Source: Candidatus Shapirobacteria bacterium
GTDB lineage: Bacteria; Patescibacteriota; Microgenomatia; UBA12405
DNA length: 19,522 nt
Reading direction: 5' to 3'
NCBI GenBank assembly: GCA_003647605.1
Contig: QMND01000001.1
Span: 1 to 19,522, forward strand
Positions within the stretch are counted from its first letter, which is position 1. Each line of letters starts with the position of its first letter. Shown piece by piece: positions 7,291-14,882 of this stretch. Below the pieces are notes generated by a model. It worked only from the letters and a program-made list of their open reading frames with translations, searched no databases and was not told the DNA's origin. The translations under genes were made by a program, and so were the position numbers.

Positions 7291-7690
7291 ACTTGTCATT
7301 ATAAGGATTTTTATAAAAAATCCGTGATAATCCCGTCGAAACTAAACCTGCTTTTTTTAACTAATCAACCCATCCTTTACACCTCCCACGGGACAATAAT
7401 TTTTCTTTGTCTTATTTATTCCCAACCTTACAACAAAACTTGATACTCCGTCATTATGAGGATTTTTGTAAAAAAATCCGTGATAATCCCGTCGGACACT
7501 TACTCATGTTTTTTATTTAACTGTCTGCCTTTACATTCCCCACGGGATTGCCACGTCGTTACACTCCTCGCAATGACGATGTTTTTCTTTCTCTTATTTA
7601 TCCCCAACCTTACAACAAAACTTGATACTCCGTCATTATGAGGATTTTTATAAAAAAATCCGTGATAATCCCGTTGGAATTCAACTTACA
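7291..7690. repeat. Tandem array of composite palindromic repeats
   Basis: About 2.3 direct copies of a composite unit, starting at 7291, 7438 and 7619 (periods about 147 and 181). Each unit begins with an imperfect palindrome around GGATTTTT/AAAAATCC flanked by ATTAT/ATAAT. An AT-rich filler follows. Unit 2 then carries an oppositely oriented element (7538-7579; GTCATTGCGAGG...CGTGGCAATCCCG when read on the - strand), of which unit 1 keeps only the ends (about 7385-7394). The units close with TTACAACAAA. No gene is seen in 7159-7695; a short open frame there follows the repeat periodicity and is not credible. Confidence 0.85.
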
Positions 7691-7695
7691 CTTTT

Positions 7696-8736
7696 TTAAT
7701 TCTCTTCATTCTCAATATTGGACTTAACCATTTTTAATACTGACCTCAACAATTCATAATACTGCGGAACAACTCTATAATTATTTTTTCTTTCCCCAAG
7801 TGCCCCATTGTCACTTCCAAAATCTATAACTTGCCTAAGGTGCGAATTAGATTCCTTTGTCAAAAACTGAGAAATGCCACTCAAATACCTACCACATTGA
7901 CCGATATTCTCCCCCACACCCATTTTAAACAATTCAGACTTTATATCCTCTCGCTCAAACACTCTTTCTTCAGAAGAAATTATATCCAAAAACACAATTA
8001 GTCGTGGAGTAAGTCGAGTCTGTCTCTGTAATGTATTAATAAGCCTATCTCTCAATTCACCGTCAGGCAAATGGCTCTTTTCTAATGAAAACGAACTCCT
8101 ACCACTTCGTTTCGACTCTTTTTGTTTAGTCACTTTTTTTTGGATATAATCCTTCGCTTCTGGTAGAGGAATAATTAAGTCAGATGTAACAAATAATGAT
8201 TCATTTTCTGGATCAAGATGTGGTTTTAATTTTATGCATTCAATATCTATCTCATAGTCCCTAAGCCAAAGAACCGCAGAAATAACATCTGAACGAAACT
8301 CTCTAGAAACCAATATTATTCTCTGCTTTTTGTTTAACTCGTCAATTTCTTCAGCAATAAATTCTTCAATTTTTGATTTAGCTCCATATTCGTCTGTTTC
8401 CAAATATTCTGCATAATATTTAAAGATATCATCTGGCAAAAAATTAGAACAATAAGAAGTGTATTTTACTGCTTGCCACTCCACACCACTCCCAGAATCG
8501 TCTCTTTTTAATTCTATAATAACCAAATTAGCCTTTTTATCGACCGCCAACAAATCCAATCTTATTCCTGACGAAAGCCTAAGTTCTTTACCAATTATTA
8601 AAAGTTCCTCTCCTAGAATTTCCGGCGTCTTTTCAATCCACTCTTCAATATCATATCTCTCTTTGAGATTAAGTGTCTCGAATCGTGTTGAAGACAATCT
8701 GATTAACTTTTTACCGTTGATATCAACCTTATACAT
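7696..8736 (-). CDS. PD-(D/E)XK nuclease-like protein (NucS/DUF91-like N-terminal domain)
   Basis: A 346-residue cytoplasmic protein. The N-terminal half has a nuclease core: RLDLLAVD (D61), IIELKR (E75 and K77) and then WQAVKYTSY with Q88, which together match the PD-(D/E)XK pattern of NucS/DUF91-type proteins. The C-terminal half (about 225-340) is helical and unrecognised, possibly DNA-binding; a K/S/R-rich linker separates the halves. Whether it serves repair, restriction or defence is unknown. It stands alone between the repeat array and the GH18 gene. Its composition (more I, S, D, N and less V, G) differs from the neighbouring housekeeping proteins, hinting at acquisition. The ATG is the first in frame after a stop in the leader. 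Confidence 0.75.
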   Translation of the reverse strand: MYKVDINGKKLIRLSSTRFETLNLKERYDIEEWIEKTPEILGEELLIIGKELRLSSGIRLDLLAVDKKANLVIIELKRDDSGSGVEWQAVKYTSYCSNFLPDDIFKYYAEYLETDEYGAKSKIEEFIAEEIDELNKKQRIILVSREFRSDVISAVLWLRDYEIDIECIKLKPHLDPENESLFVTSDLIIPLPEAKDYIQKKVTKQKESKRSGRSSFSLEKSHLPDGELRDRLINTLQRQTRLTPRLIVFLDIISSEERVFEREDIKSELFKMGVGENIGQCGRYLSGISQFLTKESNSHLRQVIDFGSDNGALGERKNNYRVVPQYYELLRSVLKMVKSNIENEEN

Positions 8737-8797
8737 ATTAACACTTTTTGGGAGATAGCTAACATTTTAAAAAAACCGACCATCACCAACAACAAAC

Positions 8798-8806
8798 ATT
8801 ATAACA
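8798..8806 (-). promoter_or_regulatory. Extended -10 promoter of the nuclease-like gene
   Basis: TGTTATAAT on the - strand would give a leader of about 55 nt before the ATG at 8736. No Shine-Dalgarno sequence is seen in that leader, so this gene departs from the leaderless layout. Confidence 0.45.
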
Positions 8807-8867
8807 CCAACTTATTCACAAAAATTCCACTAGTACTTTTAAATTGCCCTGCTACATATTGCTTCAT

Positions 8868-8897
8868 AAAGATAATATAACATACCATATTATCTTT
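8868..8897. repeat. AT-rich perfect hairpin
   Basis: AAAGATAATAT and ATATTATCTTT are perfect 11-bp arms around an 8-nt loop. It lies between the end of the GH18 gene and the promoter of the nuclease-like gene. It might act as a weak terminator or operator; there is no strong T-run on the - strand. The rest of 8737-8989 shows nothing else. Confidence 0.5.
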
Positions 8898-8989
8898 TGT
8901 AATGTCCTTGTCAACAACTTAAATCATCTTCCACACACCCATCCAAAATACTACAGCAAATAAATTCGAACTAAACCTTACTAATCTTT

Positions 8990-10180
8990 TTATCTCAACA
9001 CCCTCTCCACCATCTTCCACACCTCCCCGCTTTCTCCTTCATAACCCAAAGCCCAAAAAGCCACCCCACCCCAATTCAAATCCTTAACCACCTGCACTTT
9101 TATTTCCAAACTATTCAAATCATCGTAATATATCTGTCTTATTTCCCCATCTCTCTTAAAAACCAACCACGGAGTCAACGACAACTCATCGAAACACAAC
9201 TTGGCTTCACCCTCCTTTAGCGGTCTGAAACCATCACAATCAACCTGTCTCAAATCATACAATTTATCCCTAAATTGTTTTAATTCCTTTTTAATTCGAC
9301 CATAACTAGCCATCTGCCACCATTTACCTTTAACTACCGCATTCATCTTTTCTCCTACTGTCTTCCATTCATAACCATATAAAGGATAAATCATTACCGT
9401 CTTTTTTTTATCAATTTTTAAATCAGAAATCTTGTTAAACACTTCCCATATATCCCTCTTACCCAAATCTGACTTAAGAGGAGCTACACTTCCAGTCCTA
9501 GTCGTCCCTGGTCGATGAAAATCGTAAGCCATAATCATCAACCAATCCAATTCGTTTATTAATCTCTCTAAGTCTTCTTTTTGTCCCCTAATCACCGTAT
9601 TACAAAAAACATCCAAACTAATTTCACCTACATCTAACTCTCTTAATTGTTTAACCAACGACAAAACTTCTCTCTCTAAAATCGCCATTGGATTACCTTG
9701 ATACTCAAAATCCAAATTAACTCCATCAAAATTACCATTACTTACCAACTCTTTTACTTCCGACAAAAACTTATTTTGATTTTTCTCACTACCAAAAAAA
9801 TTATTTAACTTATTATCGTCAAACAATTTAAGTCCCAAGATATTTTTTCCTCCTCTTTTTTTGATGTTTTTTTTCATCGACAAATATTTATCTGACCATA
9901 TTTTTTTTGATTGAAAATCCCATTTCAAACTACCATTTTCTTCAACTTCAACTCCCAAAAAAATCAAATCATCAATTCCTTTATCTATTTTTTTAACCTT
10001 ATTTATCATCCATGGTGGCAAAAAAGCAACCACTCTATAATTATTCTTTTTAATCAATCTACTCTGCCCCGACAAAGGATTCAAAATCTCCATCTCCTTA
10101 TCATCAATATAATCAACCACCGCCATCACTAAACCAATTATCAACAAAATCAAACCAACTAACCAAAACCTTTTTTTCAT
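8990..10180 (-). CDS. Membrane-anchored GH18-family glycoside hydrolase
   Basis: A 396-residue protein with an N-terminal membrane anchor or signal (about 5-23) and an extracytoplasmic TIM-barrel of the GH18 chitinase / YaaH-like family. The catalytic motif reads FDGVNLDFEY (about 151-160) with the acid-base E near 159. An N replaces one D of the DxxDxDxE pattern, as in many YaaH-type members. Later barrel strands are typical: LMIMAYDF and GGVAFWALGYEGE. It probably cleaves a beta-1,4-linked amino-sugar polymer such as peptidoglycan or chitin; the substrate is not determinable. I choose the ATG at 10180 over the adjacent GTG because TATGAT ends exactly 6 nt before it. The start is only 19 nt behind tRNA-Ile. 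Confidence 0.88.
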   Translation of the reverse strand: MKKRFWLVGLILLIIGLVMAVVDYIDDKEMEILNPLSGQSRLIKKNNYRVVAFLPPWMINKVKKIDKGIDDLIFLGVEVEENGSLKWDFQSKKIWSDKYLSMKKNIKKRGGKNILGLKLFDDNKLNNFFGSEKNQNKFLSEVKELVSNGNFDGVNLDFEYQGNPMAILEREVLSLVKQLRELDVGEISLDVFCNTVIRGQKEDLERLINELDWLMIMAYDFHRPGTTRTGSVAPLKSDLGKRDIWEVFNKISDLKIDKKKTVMIYPLYGYEWKTVGEKMNAVVKGKWWQMASYGRIKKELKQFRDKLYDLRQVDCDGFRPLKEGEAKLCFDELSLTPWLVFKRDGEIRQIYYDDLNSLEIKVQVVKDLNWGGVAFWALGYEGESGEVWKMVERVLR

Positions 10181-10186
10181 CACCTC

Positions 10187-10195
10187 ATCATAACA
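10187..10195 (-). promoter_or_regulatory. GH18 gene extended -10 box, leaderless layout
   Basis: TGTTATGAT followed by GAGGTG and ATG. It sits just outside the tRNA-Ile 3' end, so any -35 contact would fall within the tRNA gene. GAGGTG abuts the ATG too closely to act as a Shine-Dalgarno sequence. Confidence 0.5.
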
Positions 10196-10199
10196 TCTG

Positions 10200-10273
10200 T
10201 GGGTGATAATGGACTCGAACCATTGACCCCAGTCTTATCAGGACTGTGCTCTAACCAACTGAGCTAATCACCC
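10200..10273 (-). tRNA. tRNA-Ile(GAU)
   Basis: A 74-nt cloverleaf: acceptor GGGTGAT/ATCACCC, D arm with AGCTCAGTTGGTTAGAGC, anticodon arm CAGTC-CTGATAA-GACTG with anticodon GAT, and T arm ATGG-TTCGAGT-CCAT. The discriminator is A and no CCA is encoded. It is separate from the rRNA operon, where tRNA-Ile often sits in other bacteria, and there is no terminator between it and the GH18 gene. Confidence 0.96.
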
Positions 10274-10283
10274 AATAATAACG

Positions 10284-10289
10284 AGTATA
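10284..10289 (-). promoter_or_regulatory. Probable tRNA-Ile -10 box
   Basis: TATACT lies ten nt before the mature tRNA 5' end, a plausible distance for a short 5' leader. No clear -35 box is seen. Confidence 0.4.
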
Positions 10290-10321
10290 ACACATTTTTA
10301 ATTCTTAAAACCCACACTAAA

Positions 10322-11689
10322 CTAATACAACTGTTCTTGTTTTTCGTCCAAAGACCTCACCAACCAAGTCGTATCCAAACCATTCACTTGACAACTCCCA
10401 TCTAAATCTTCCGCCAAATATCCACCTTCTTCTACACTTTTATAAGCAGAAGTCGCTTCTTTTACCGCTTTAAAATCAACTCCATTTACAAAACCATCAG
10501 CCCCAATCACCATCTTTCCATCCACAATCGAGACAACATCTCCTGGCAAAACCGGACTCTCCGAAAAATCAAAAATTAAATTATCGTCTAAAATTAACTC
10601 CCCTTCTGCTTTCCCGTAGAAACCAGCCTGTTCGTCTATTCCAAACTTACTTTGCAGATGCTTTGGGCCTTTTACAAATATCGCCACATTCTTTCTAGGG
10701 CTAAAATCTTCTTTTTTAACATTTATCTCCACCTCATACAAATTTTCTCCTTTTGAATTTAAAAACTCAGTCCTATGAGCAATTACTCCCTCATAGCTTT
10801 TTATTTCCCCACCGCCCATTAAAATTACTTTAACCGGCCAATCCACTGCGCATTTAGAACTCGCTCTTACTCCCTTAAATGCGATAACAAAAGCCACCTT
10901 TACATCACCAACCGCAGATATTGGAATATCTGTTGGTTCTACCGTTGGTTCTACTGTTGGTTCCACTGTTGGCTCAGGTGTTTCACAAGGCAAACATATT
11001 CCCTGGCTACAACCACAAGAACAAGCGGTCGTTCGCACCACCCACTTACCTTGCTCACACATCTTAGAAAAATCTCCATTGCAAGCCATTTCTCCATTTT
11101 TACATTCCACAGAATCAACCTTAACTTTATAAACTGTTTTTTTTGCACTCGAGATATTTAAACTTTGATCACTTTTTCCCGGATTATAACCACTAACCTG
11201 ATTATCATAAGTAGAATCCAACAACACTTCAGACTCTCCACTGTCTATAGCTTCAAATTTCAACTTAAACAAAGAAACGATACCTTTAGCCATTTTAGTG
11301 CCATCTGTTTCCATTGAAATCCCAGCCAAACTAAAAAGACCAGCTGTATTGTCAATTTTTTTAACCAAAATATCAGATTCCGATTTAAATAGAGCCGTTA
11401 CCCCCCCACTACTCAAAACAGGGTTAACTTCCACCAATTTTAACACTTTAGAATTATATTTAACTCTCAAATCAACCGCTGACAATTTTTCACCCTTACT
11501 ATCCAACATTAAAGTGGAAATTAAAAAATCTCCTTTTTTGACCGTTTTTTTATCTGGTAAAAATAAAGCCTCTATTGAGGCATAATGAGCACTCTTTCTG
11601 GTTTCCTGACTCTTTTTAACCAATACAACGGCCCCAACCAAAGCCCCCACCAACACAAAAATCCCCAAAATCTTCAATATTAACTTCAC
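10322..11689 (-). CDS. Secreted cohesin- and dockerin-type modular surface protein
   Basis: A 455-residue exported protein with an N-terminal membrane segment (5-24). In order it has: a cohesin-like beta domain (about 36-190); a cysteine-rich stretch (eight Cys, 196-235); a TPEPTVEPTVEPTVEPTD linker (237-254) encoded by 12-nt tandem repeats; an unrecognised domain (260-380); and a C-terminal dockerin-like pair of calcium loops (ADGFVNGVDF near 397-406 and EDLDGSCQVNGLDTTWL near 427-443). Cohesin and dockerin modules bind each other, so the protein could assemble or anchor extracellular complexes. It starts at GTG 12 nt after the preceding ATP-grasp gene and closes the five-gene operon, which makes it a possible substrate of those enzymes (inference). 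Confidence 0.8.
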   Translation of the reverse strand: MKLILKILGIFVLVGALVGAVVLVKKSQETRKSAHYASIEALFLPDKKTVKKGDFLISTLMLDSKGEKLSAVDLRVKYNSKVLKLVEVNPVLSSGGVTALFKSESDILVKKIDNTAGLFSLAGISMETDGTKMAKGIVSLFKLKFEAIDSGESEVLLDSTYDNQVSGYNPGKSDQSLNISSAKKTVYKVKVDSVECKNGEMACNGDFSKMCEQGKWVVRTTACSCGCSQGICLPCETPEPTVEPTVEPTVEPTDIPISAVGDVKVAFVIAFKGVRASSKCAVDWPVKVILMGGGEIKSYEGVIAHRTEFLNSKGENLYEVEINVKKEDFSPRKNVAIFVKGPKHLQSKFGIDEQAGFYGKAEGELILDDNLIFDFSESPVLPGDVVSIVDGKMVIGADGFVNGVDFKAVKEATSAYKSVEEGGYLAEDLDGSCQVNGLDTTWLVRSLDEKQEQLY

Positions 11690-11701
11690 ATCTTAATTCA
11701 A

Positions 11702-12613
11702 TCAGTTTTTAATCAACATTTCAACTACCACTTTGGCCACATTTATTTTCGTCGCCTTTTCAAAACCCTTAAACTGGCAAGCCCTATTTACTTCCAAAAC
11801 ATACAATTCTCCTTTTTCATCTCTCATCAAATCCACTCCCACATAATCCAAACCTGCCACCCTGGCCGTTTCTTCCGCCAAATCTTTCTCTTTCTCTGAC
11901 AAATTCCACAGTTCTATATCTCCACCCAAACTAAAATTACTTCTAAACTCTTTCCCTTTAGCTATTCGCTTCATCGCCCCCACCACCTGACCATCAATCA
12001 CAACTATTCTCACATCCCAATGATTTTTCAAATCCTTTTGCCACATATACAAACCCAACACTTTCTCATCCTTCCTCTCTAACCAATCTTCCACCTCTTT
12101 TTCATTCCTTAATTTAAACACTGTCTTACCCTGATAACCCATTGAATTCTTAACAATCATTGGCCAGCCCAAGTTTTCCCCCATTTTATCTAAATTTATT
12201 AACACATCCTTCTTTTGATAAAAAACCCAACTCGGCACCACCGAAATACCTTCTTTAACAAACAGGTTATGTTGGCTAATTTTCCCCATTCTTGGCCACT
12301 GTAAATAAGACTTACTATTAACACATCTCACCCCCATCAATCCCAACTGTTCAATCATTACATTCCTAGCTATCACATATTTTCCACTAATTGTCCCTGC
12401 CACTCTAAACCAAACCCCAAAAGTATTCTCCTGATTTAACTCTTTATCTTCCAACTTAACCACCACCCTCCCTCCACTAAAAACAAAACTCAAATCCTTA
12501 TACAAAGCCCTTTTTGCCTCAATTCCCATTTTCTTCGCTTCTTCCACCACTCGTCCCACCTCGTAACTGCTTTGTGACTGAGATAAAGTAAAAATTACTA
12601 TTCTTTTTTTCAT
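11702..12613 (-). CDS. RimK-like ATP-grasp ligase (paralogue 2)
   Basis: A 303-residue cytoplasmic ATP-grasp enzyme of the RimK/amidoligase type, which forms amide bonds by way of an acyl phosphate. Visible motifs: nucleotide-loop region MIVKNSMGYQGKTVF (152-166), DVRIVVI (200-206), RSNFSLGG (224-231), GVDL (259-262) and the metal-binding LEVNRACQF (273-281). The acceptor and donor substrates are not known. Its ATG overlaps the preceding gene's stop codon (ATGA), suggesting translational coupling. It is clearly related to the next gene upstream: both share (R)xN(F/Y)SxGG and EVNxxxQFxGF-type endings. They look like an old duplication that may have specialised or may form a heteromer. Confidence 0.88.
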   Translation of the reverse strand: MKKRIVIFTLSQSQSSYEVGRVVEEAKKMGIEAKRALYKDLSFVFSGGRVVVKLEDKELNQENTFGVWFRVAGTISGKYVIARNVMIEQLGLMGVRCVNSKSYLQWPRMGKISQHNLFVKEGISVVPSWVFYQKKDVLINLDKMGENLGWPMIVKNSMGYQGKTVFKLRNEKEVEDWLERKDEKVLGLYMWQKDLKNHWDVRIVVIDGQVVGAMKRIAKGKEFRSNFSLGGDIELWNLSEKEKDLAEETARVAGLDYVGVDLMRDEKGELYVLEVNRACQFKGFEKATKINVAKVVVEMLIKN

Positions 12614-13542
12614 TTCTCCCCCAACCTAACTAAAAACTTAACCATCTCTTTTGGCACATCTATACCCGTCGCCTTCATAAAGCCACTAAACTGCGGTCCT
12701 TTATTCACTTCCCAAACTACTGGTTTTCTTATATCACCATCTCTAAAAACTACATCTACTCCTGCCACCAACAAAGAACAAACCTTACTAGCTTTAATGG
12801 CTAATTTTTTAATTTCCTCAGGTAAATCAGCCACCTCAACTTCTCCTCCAGCCGAATAATTATTTCTAAATTCACCTTCCTTTTGCCTGCTTCTTTTCAT
12901 CACTCCTAACACCTTATCACCCAAAACAATAATCCGATAATCCCCATCGTTTTCTATATATTCTTCAGCCATAAATCTTTTACCTTCCTTAATCTCCATC
13001 CACCTCAACTCTTTAACCAAATTATCCAATTCTAATTGATTATCAACTTTAAAAACCCGACTGCCCCTATCTCCTCCACTCCCTTTTATGACTAGAGGAA
13101 AGTCAAAATAATTATGAGCATATTTTTTTAAAAACATCAAACTGCCATAAATAGTTCTAGGAACTTCAATACCAGCTCCTTTCAAAGCCAACATTTGGTA
13201 GGCCTTGCAAGCTCTAGAAGATTTCCCCATCTCTACCAAAGGATCAACCACCACCACCTCTTTATCTCTATAAGTCCTCAACAACAAATCAACTTCTTCC
13301 CAATGTTTACCTGTAGTCCTAAAAAATAAAACATCATAAATATCCGCCCGCATCCAACCTTTTTTACTTTTTAAACCTCTTCTGATCATCACTTGACCAT
13401 TCTGACTGTCAAAAACAATCCTATTATAAGAGACCAAATCCAAGTCTACTCCAAACTCTTTCCCAGCCTTTTTTATCAATCTCAAATGCTTAGTTATTCT
13501 ACCCCCAAACAAAATCGCAATTTTAATTTTTTTGTTTTCCAT
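12610..13542 (-). CDS. RimK-like ATP-grasp ligase (paralogue 1)
   Basis: A 310-residue ATP-grasp protein of the RimK/amidoligase type. Motifs: LVIKGSGGDRGSRVF (150-164), DYRIIVL (201-207), RNNYSAGG (226-233), GVDVVF (261-266) and WEVNKGPQFSGF (277-288). It begins 6 nt after the fused ligase-protease gene and overlaps the following ATP-grasp gene by 4 nt, so all three ligases are made from one message. It probably adds an amino acid or short peptide to a peptide, protein or small-molecule carboxylate; the substrate is not evident. No signal peptide is seen, so it acts in the cytoplasm. Confidence 0.88.
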   Translation of the reverse strand: MENKKIKIAILFGGRITKHLRLIKKAGKEFGVDLDLVSYNRIVFDSQNGQVMIRRGLKSKKGWMRADIYDVLFFRTTGKHWEEVDLLLRTYRDKEVVVVDPLVEMGKSSRACKAYQMLALKGAGIEVPRTIYGSLMFLKKYAHNYFDFPLVIKGSGGDRGSRVFKVDNQLELDNLVKELRWMEIKEGKRFMAEEYIENDGDYRIIVLGDKVLGVMKRSRQKEGEFRNNYSAGGEVEVADLPEEIKKLAIKASKVCSLLVAGVDVVFRDGDIRKPVVWEVNKGPQFSGFMKATGIDVPKEMVKFLVRLGEK

Positions 13543-13548
13543 TTTATT

Positions 13549-14880
13549 TCAATCTTTAATCGCTTTAACCAAAAAACCCTTTAAATCCTTTCTTCCCAAC
13601 AAAAACTTAGTCCTAAGTTTACTTCTATTAGCCACATTAACCGCCGTCTTTATCAACCTGCCTTTCAACCAAAAAGTTAAAGCAATCACAGGCCTGTCAT
13701 TGTGTTTGCCCAAAGAAGATCGATAATGTCGATAATATAACACATTTTTCTCCCCCAACAAACCCAACTGTCTAGCCAAATCTTCATCAATCGAACTCCT
13801 AAAGGCACCAGTATCTACTTTAGCCCTCAATTCTACCCTGTTTTTCCTTCCCTTACCTGTCTTTATTTTAACTCTTTCTAAAGCCTCCAAAACTCTGTTT
13901 CTTTTTTTATCCTTAGCCTCCACCTTTTCAAAAAAACTTTCGGCAAACAAATACTTGGCTAACTTCACTCCATGTCTCACATTTCTCACCTCAATTCCCT
14001 CAACTCTTCTCAACCTCAACCCCAAACCAGCCCTATTACACAATTGAATTGACAAACCAGGTCTAGCATTTACCTCCAACACCATCGGTCCTTTATCTTT
14101 ATCCAATAAAATATCAATTCCCATAAAACCCAAACTAGAAATAGCCATTTGACATTCAATAGCCGTCTTTAGTATTTCTTCCCATTCTGGCACTCTAATT
14201 CCATTTACCTTAATTTTCTTCTTTTTTCTATAATCATAAATTTTACGAATCATTTCTTTTTTTCCTTTAACTCCAAAAGTCGTAATACCCGTTGCCAAAT
14301 CTATTCCCAAACCAACAGCCCCTTGTTGTAAATTCGACTTACCCCCTGATTCGGCTGTCGGCACTCTCAGCATAGCCATAACTGGTACATTATTGTAAAC
14401 AATCACCCTAACATCAGGTGTTCCTGTTTTGGTTAAACACAAAAATTTAGGATGTATTTTAATTCTCTCCTCCACTAAAACCGTATCTCTCATTCCATGC
14501 AAACTATACCTACCTTCCAAAATCTCCCTACAATGTAATCGTAAATCAGCTACATTCACAATTTCCCCATCCATTTTTCTCCATTCTCCTGCCCATTTAG
14601 CTCTTTTTCTAACCACCACAATTCCTTCACCACCATAGCCGGAAGCTGGCTTCACCACAAAATTTCCCTCTAATTCTTCCCACTTAAAATCAGTCACTTG
14701 TTTGTAATTTTTAAACCTTCTAATTAAAGAAGGTACCCCCACTCCCGCCTCAGCTAAAATTTTTTTAGTTTTCCATTTTTTATCAGCAATCGCCCTACCC
14801 CTAGCGCTGTTCTTTTTCAAATAGACCTTATTCCTCTCGTTTTTAGTTAAAAACCTCCTGTATTGCTTCAAATTGATCAT
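13549..14880 (-). CDS. Alpha-L-glutamate ligase-like ATP-grasp fused to a RimB-type retropepsin
   Basis: A 443-residue two-domain protein. Residues 1-300 match the alpha-L-glutamate ligase-like ATP-grasp family: KPASGYGGEGIVVV (77-90), DVRVIVYNNVPVMAM (156-170), SNLQQGAVGLGIDLATG (182-198), GIDILL and LEVNARPGLSIQL (268-280). Residues 340-443 are a RimB/DUF785-like retropepsin fold with VDTGAF (355-360) and LLGRKDL (427-433), formerly called ATP-dependent zinc protease. In other bacteria these are usually separate neighbouring genes; here they are one polypeptide. The ATG comes 2 nt after the 7TM gene's stop codon. The fusion suggests tag addition and trimming on the same target (inference). 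Confidence 0.9.
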   Translation of the reverse strand: MINLKQYRRFLTKNERNKVYLKKNSARGRAIADKKWKTKKILAEAGVGVPSLIRRFKNYKQVTDFKWEELEGNFVVKPASGYGGEGIVVVRKRAKWAGEWRKMDGEIVNVADLRLHCREILEGRYSLHGMRDTVLVEERIKIHPKFLCLTKTGTPDVRVIVYNNVPVMAMLRVPTAESGGKSNLQQGAVGLGIDLATGITTFGVKGKKEMIRKIYDYRKKKKIKVNGIRVPEWEEILKTAIECQMAISSLGFMGIDILLDKDKGPMVLEVNARPGLSIQLCNRAGLGLRLRRVEGIEVRNVRHGVKLAKYLFAESFFEKVEAKDKKRNRVLEALERVKIKTGKGRKNRVELRAKVDTGAFRSSIDEDLARQLGLLGEKNVLYYRHYRSSLGKHNDRPVIALTFWLKGRLIKTAVNVANRSKLRTKFLLGRKDLKGFLVKAIKD

Positions 14881-14882
14881 GT

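Noticed and set aside
7456..7641. 61-codon open frame in the repeat array
   Set aside because: It follows the tandem repeat structure, has no start signal and shows no recognisable protein features.
7291..7690. CRISPR array
   Set aside because: Only two to three long, unequal composite units with palindromes; no short identical repeats with regular unique spacers and no cas genes.
8812..8820. TTATTCACA, a near match to a DnaA box
   Set aside because: A single imperfect box without a cluster, dnaA or dnaN nearby does not support an origin.
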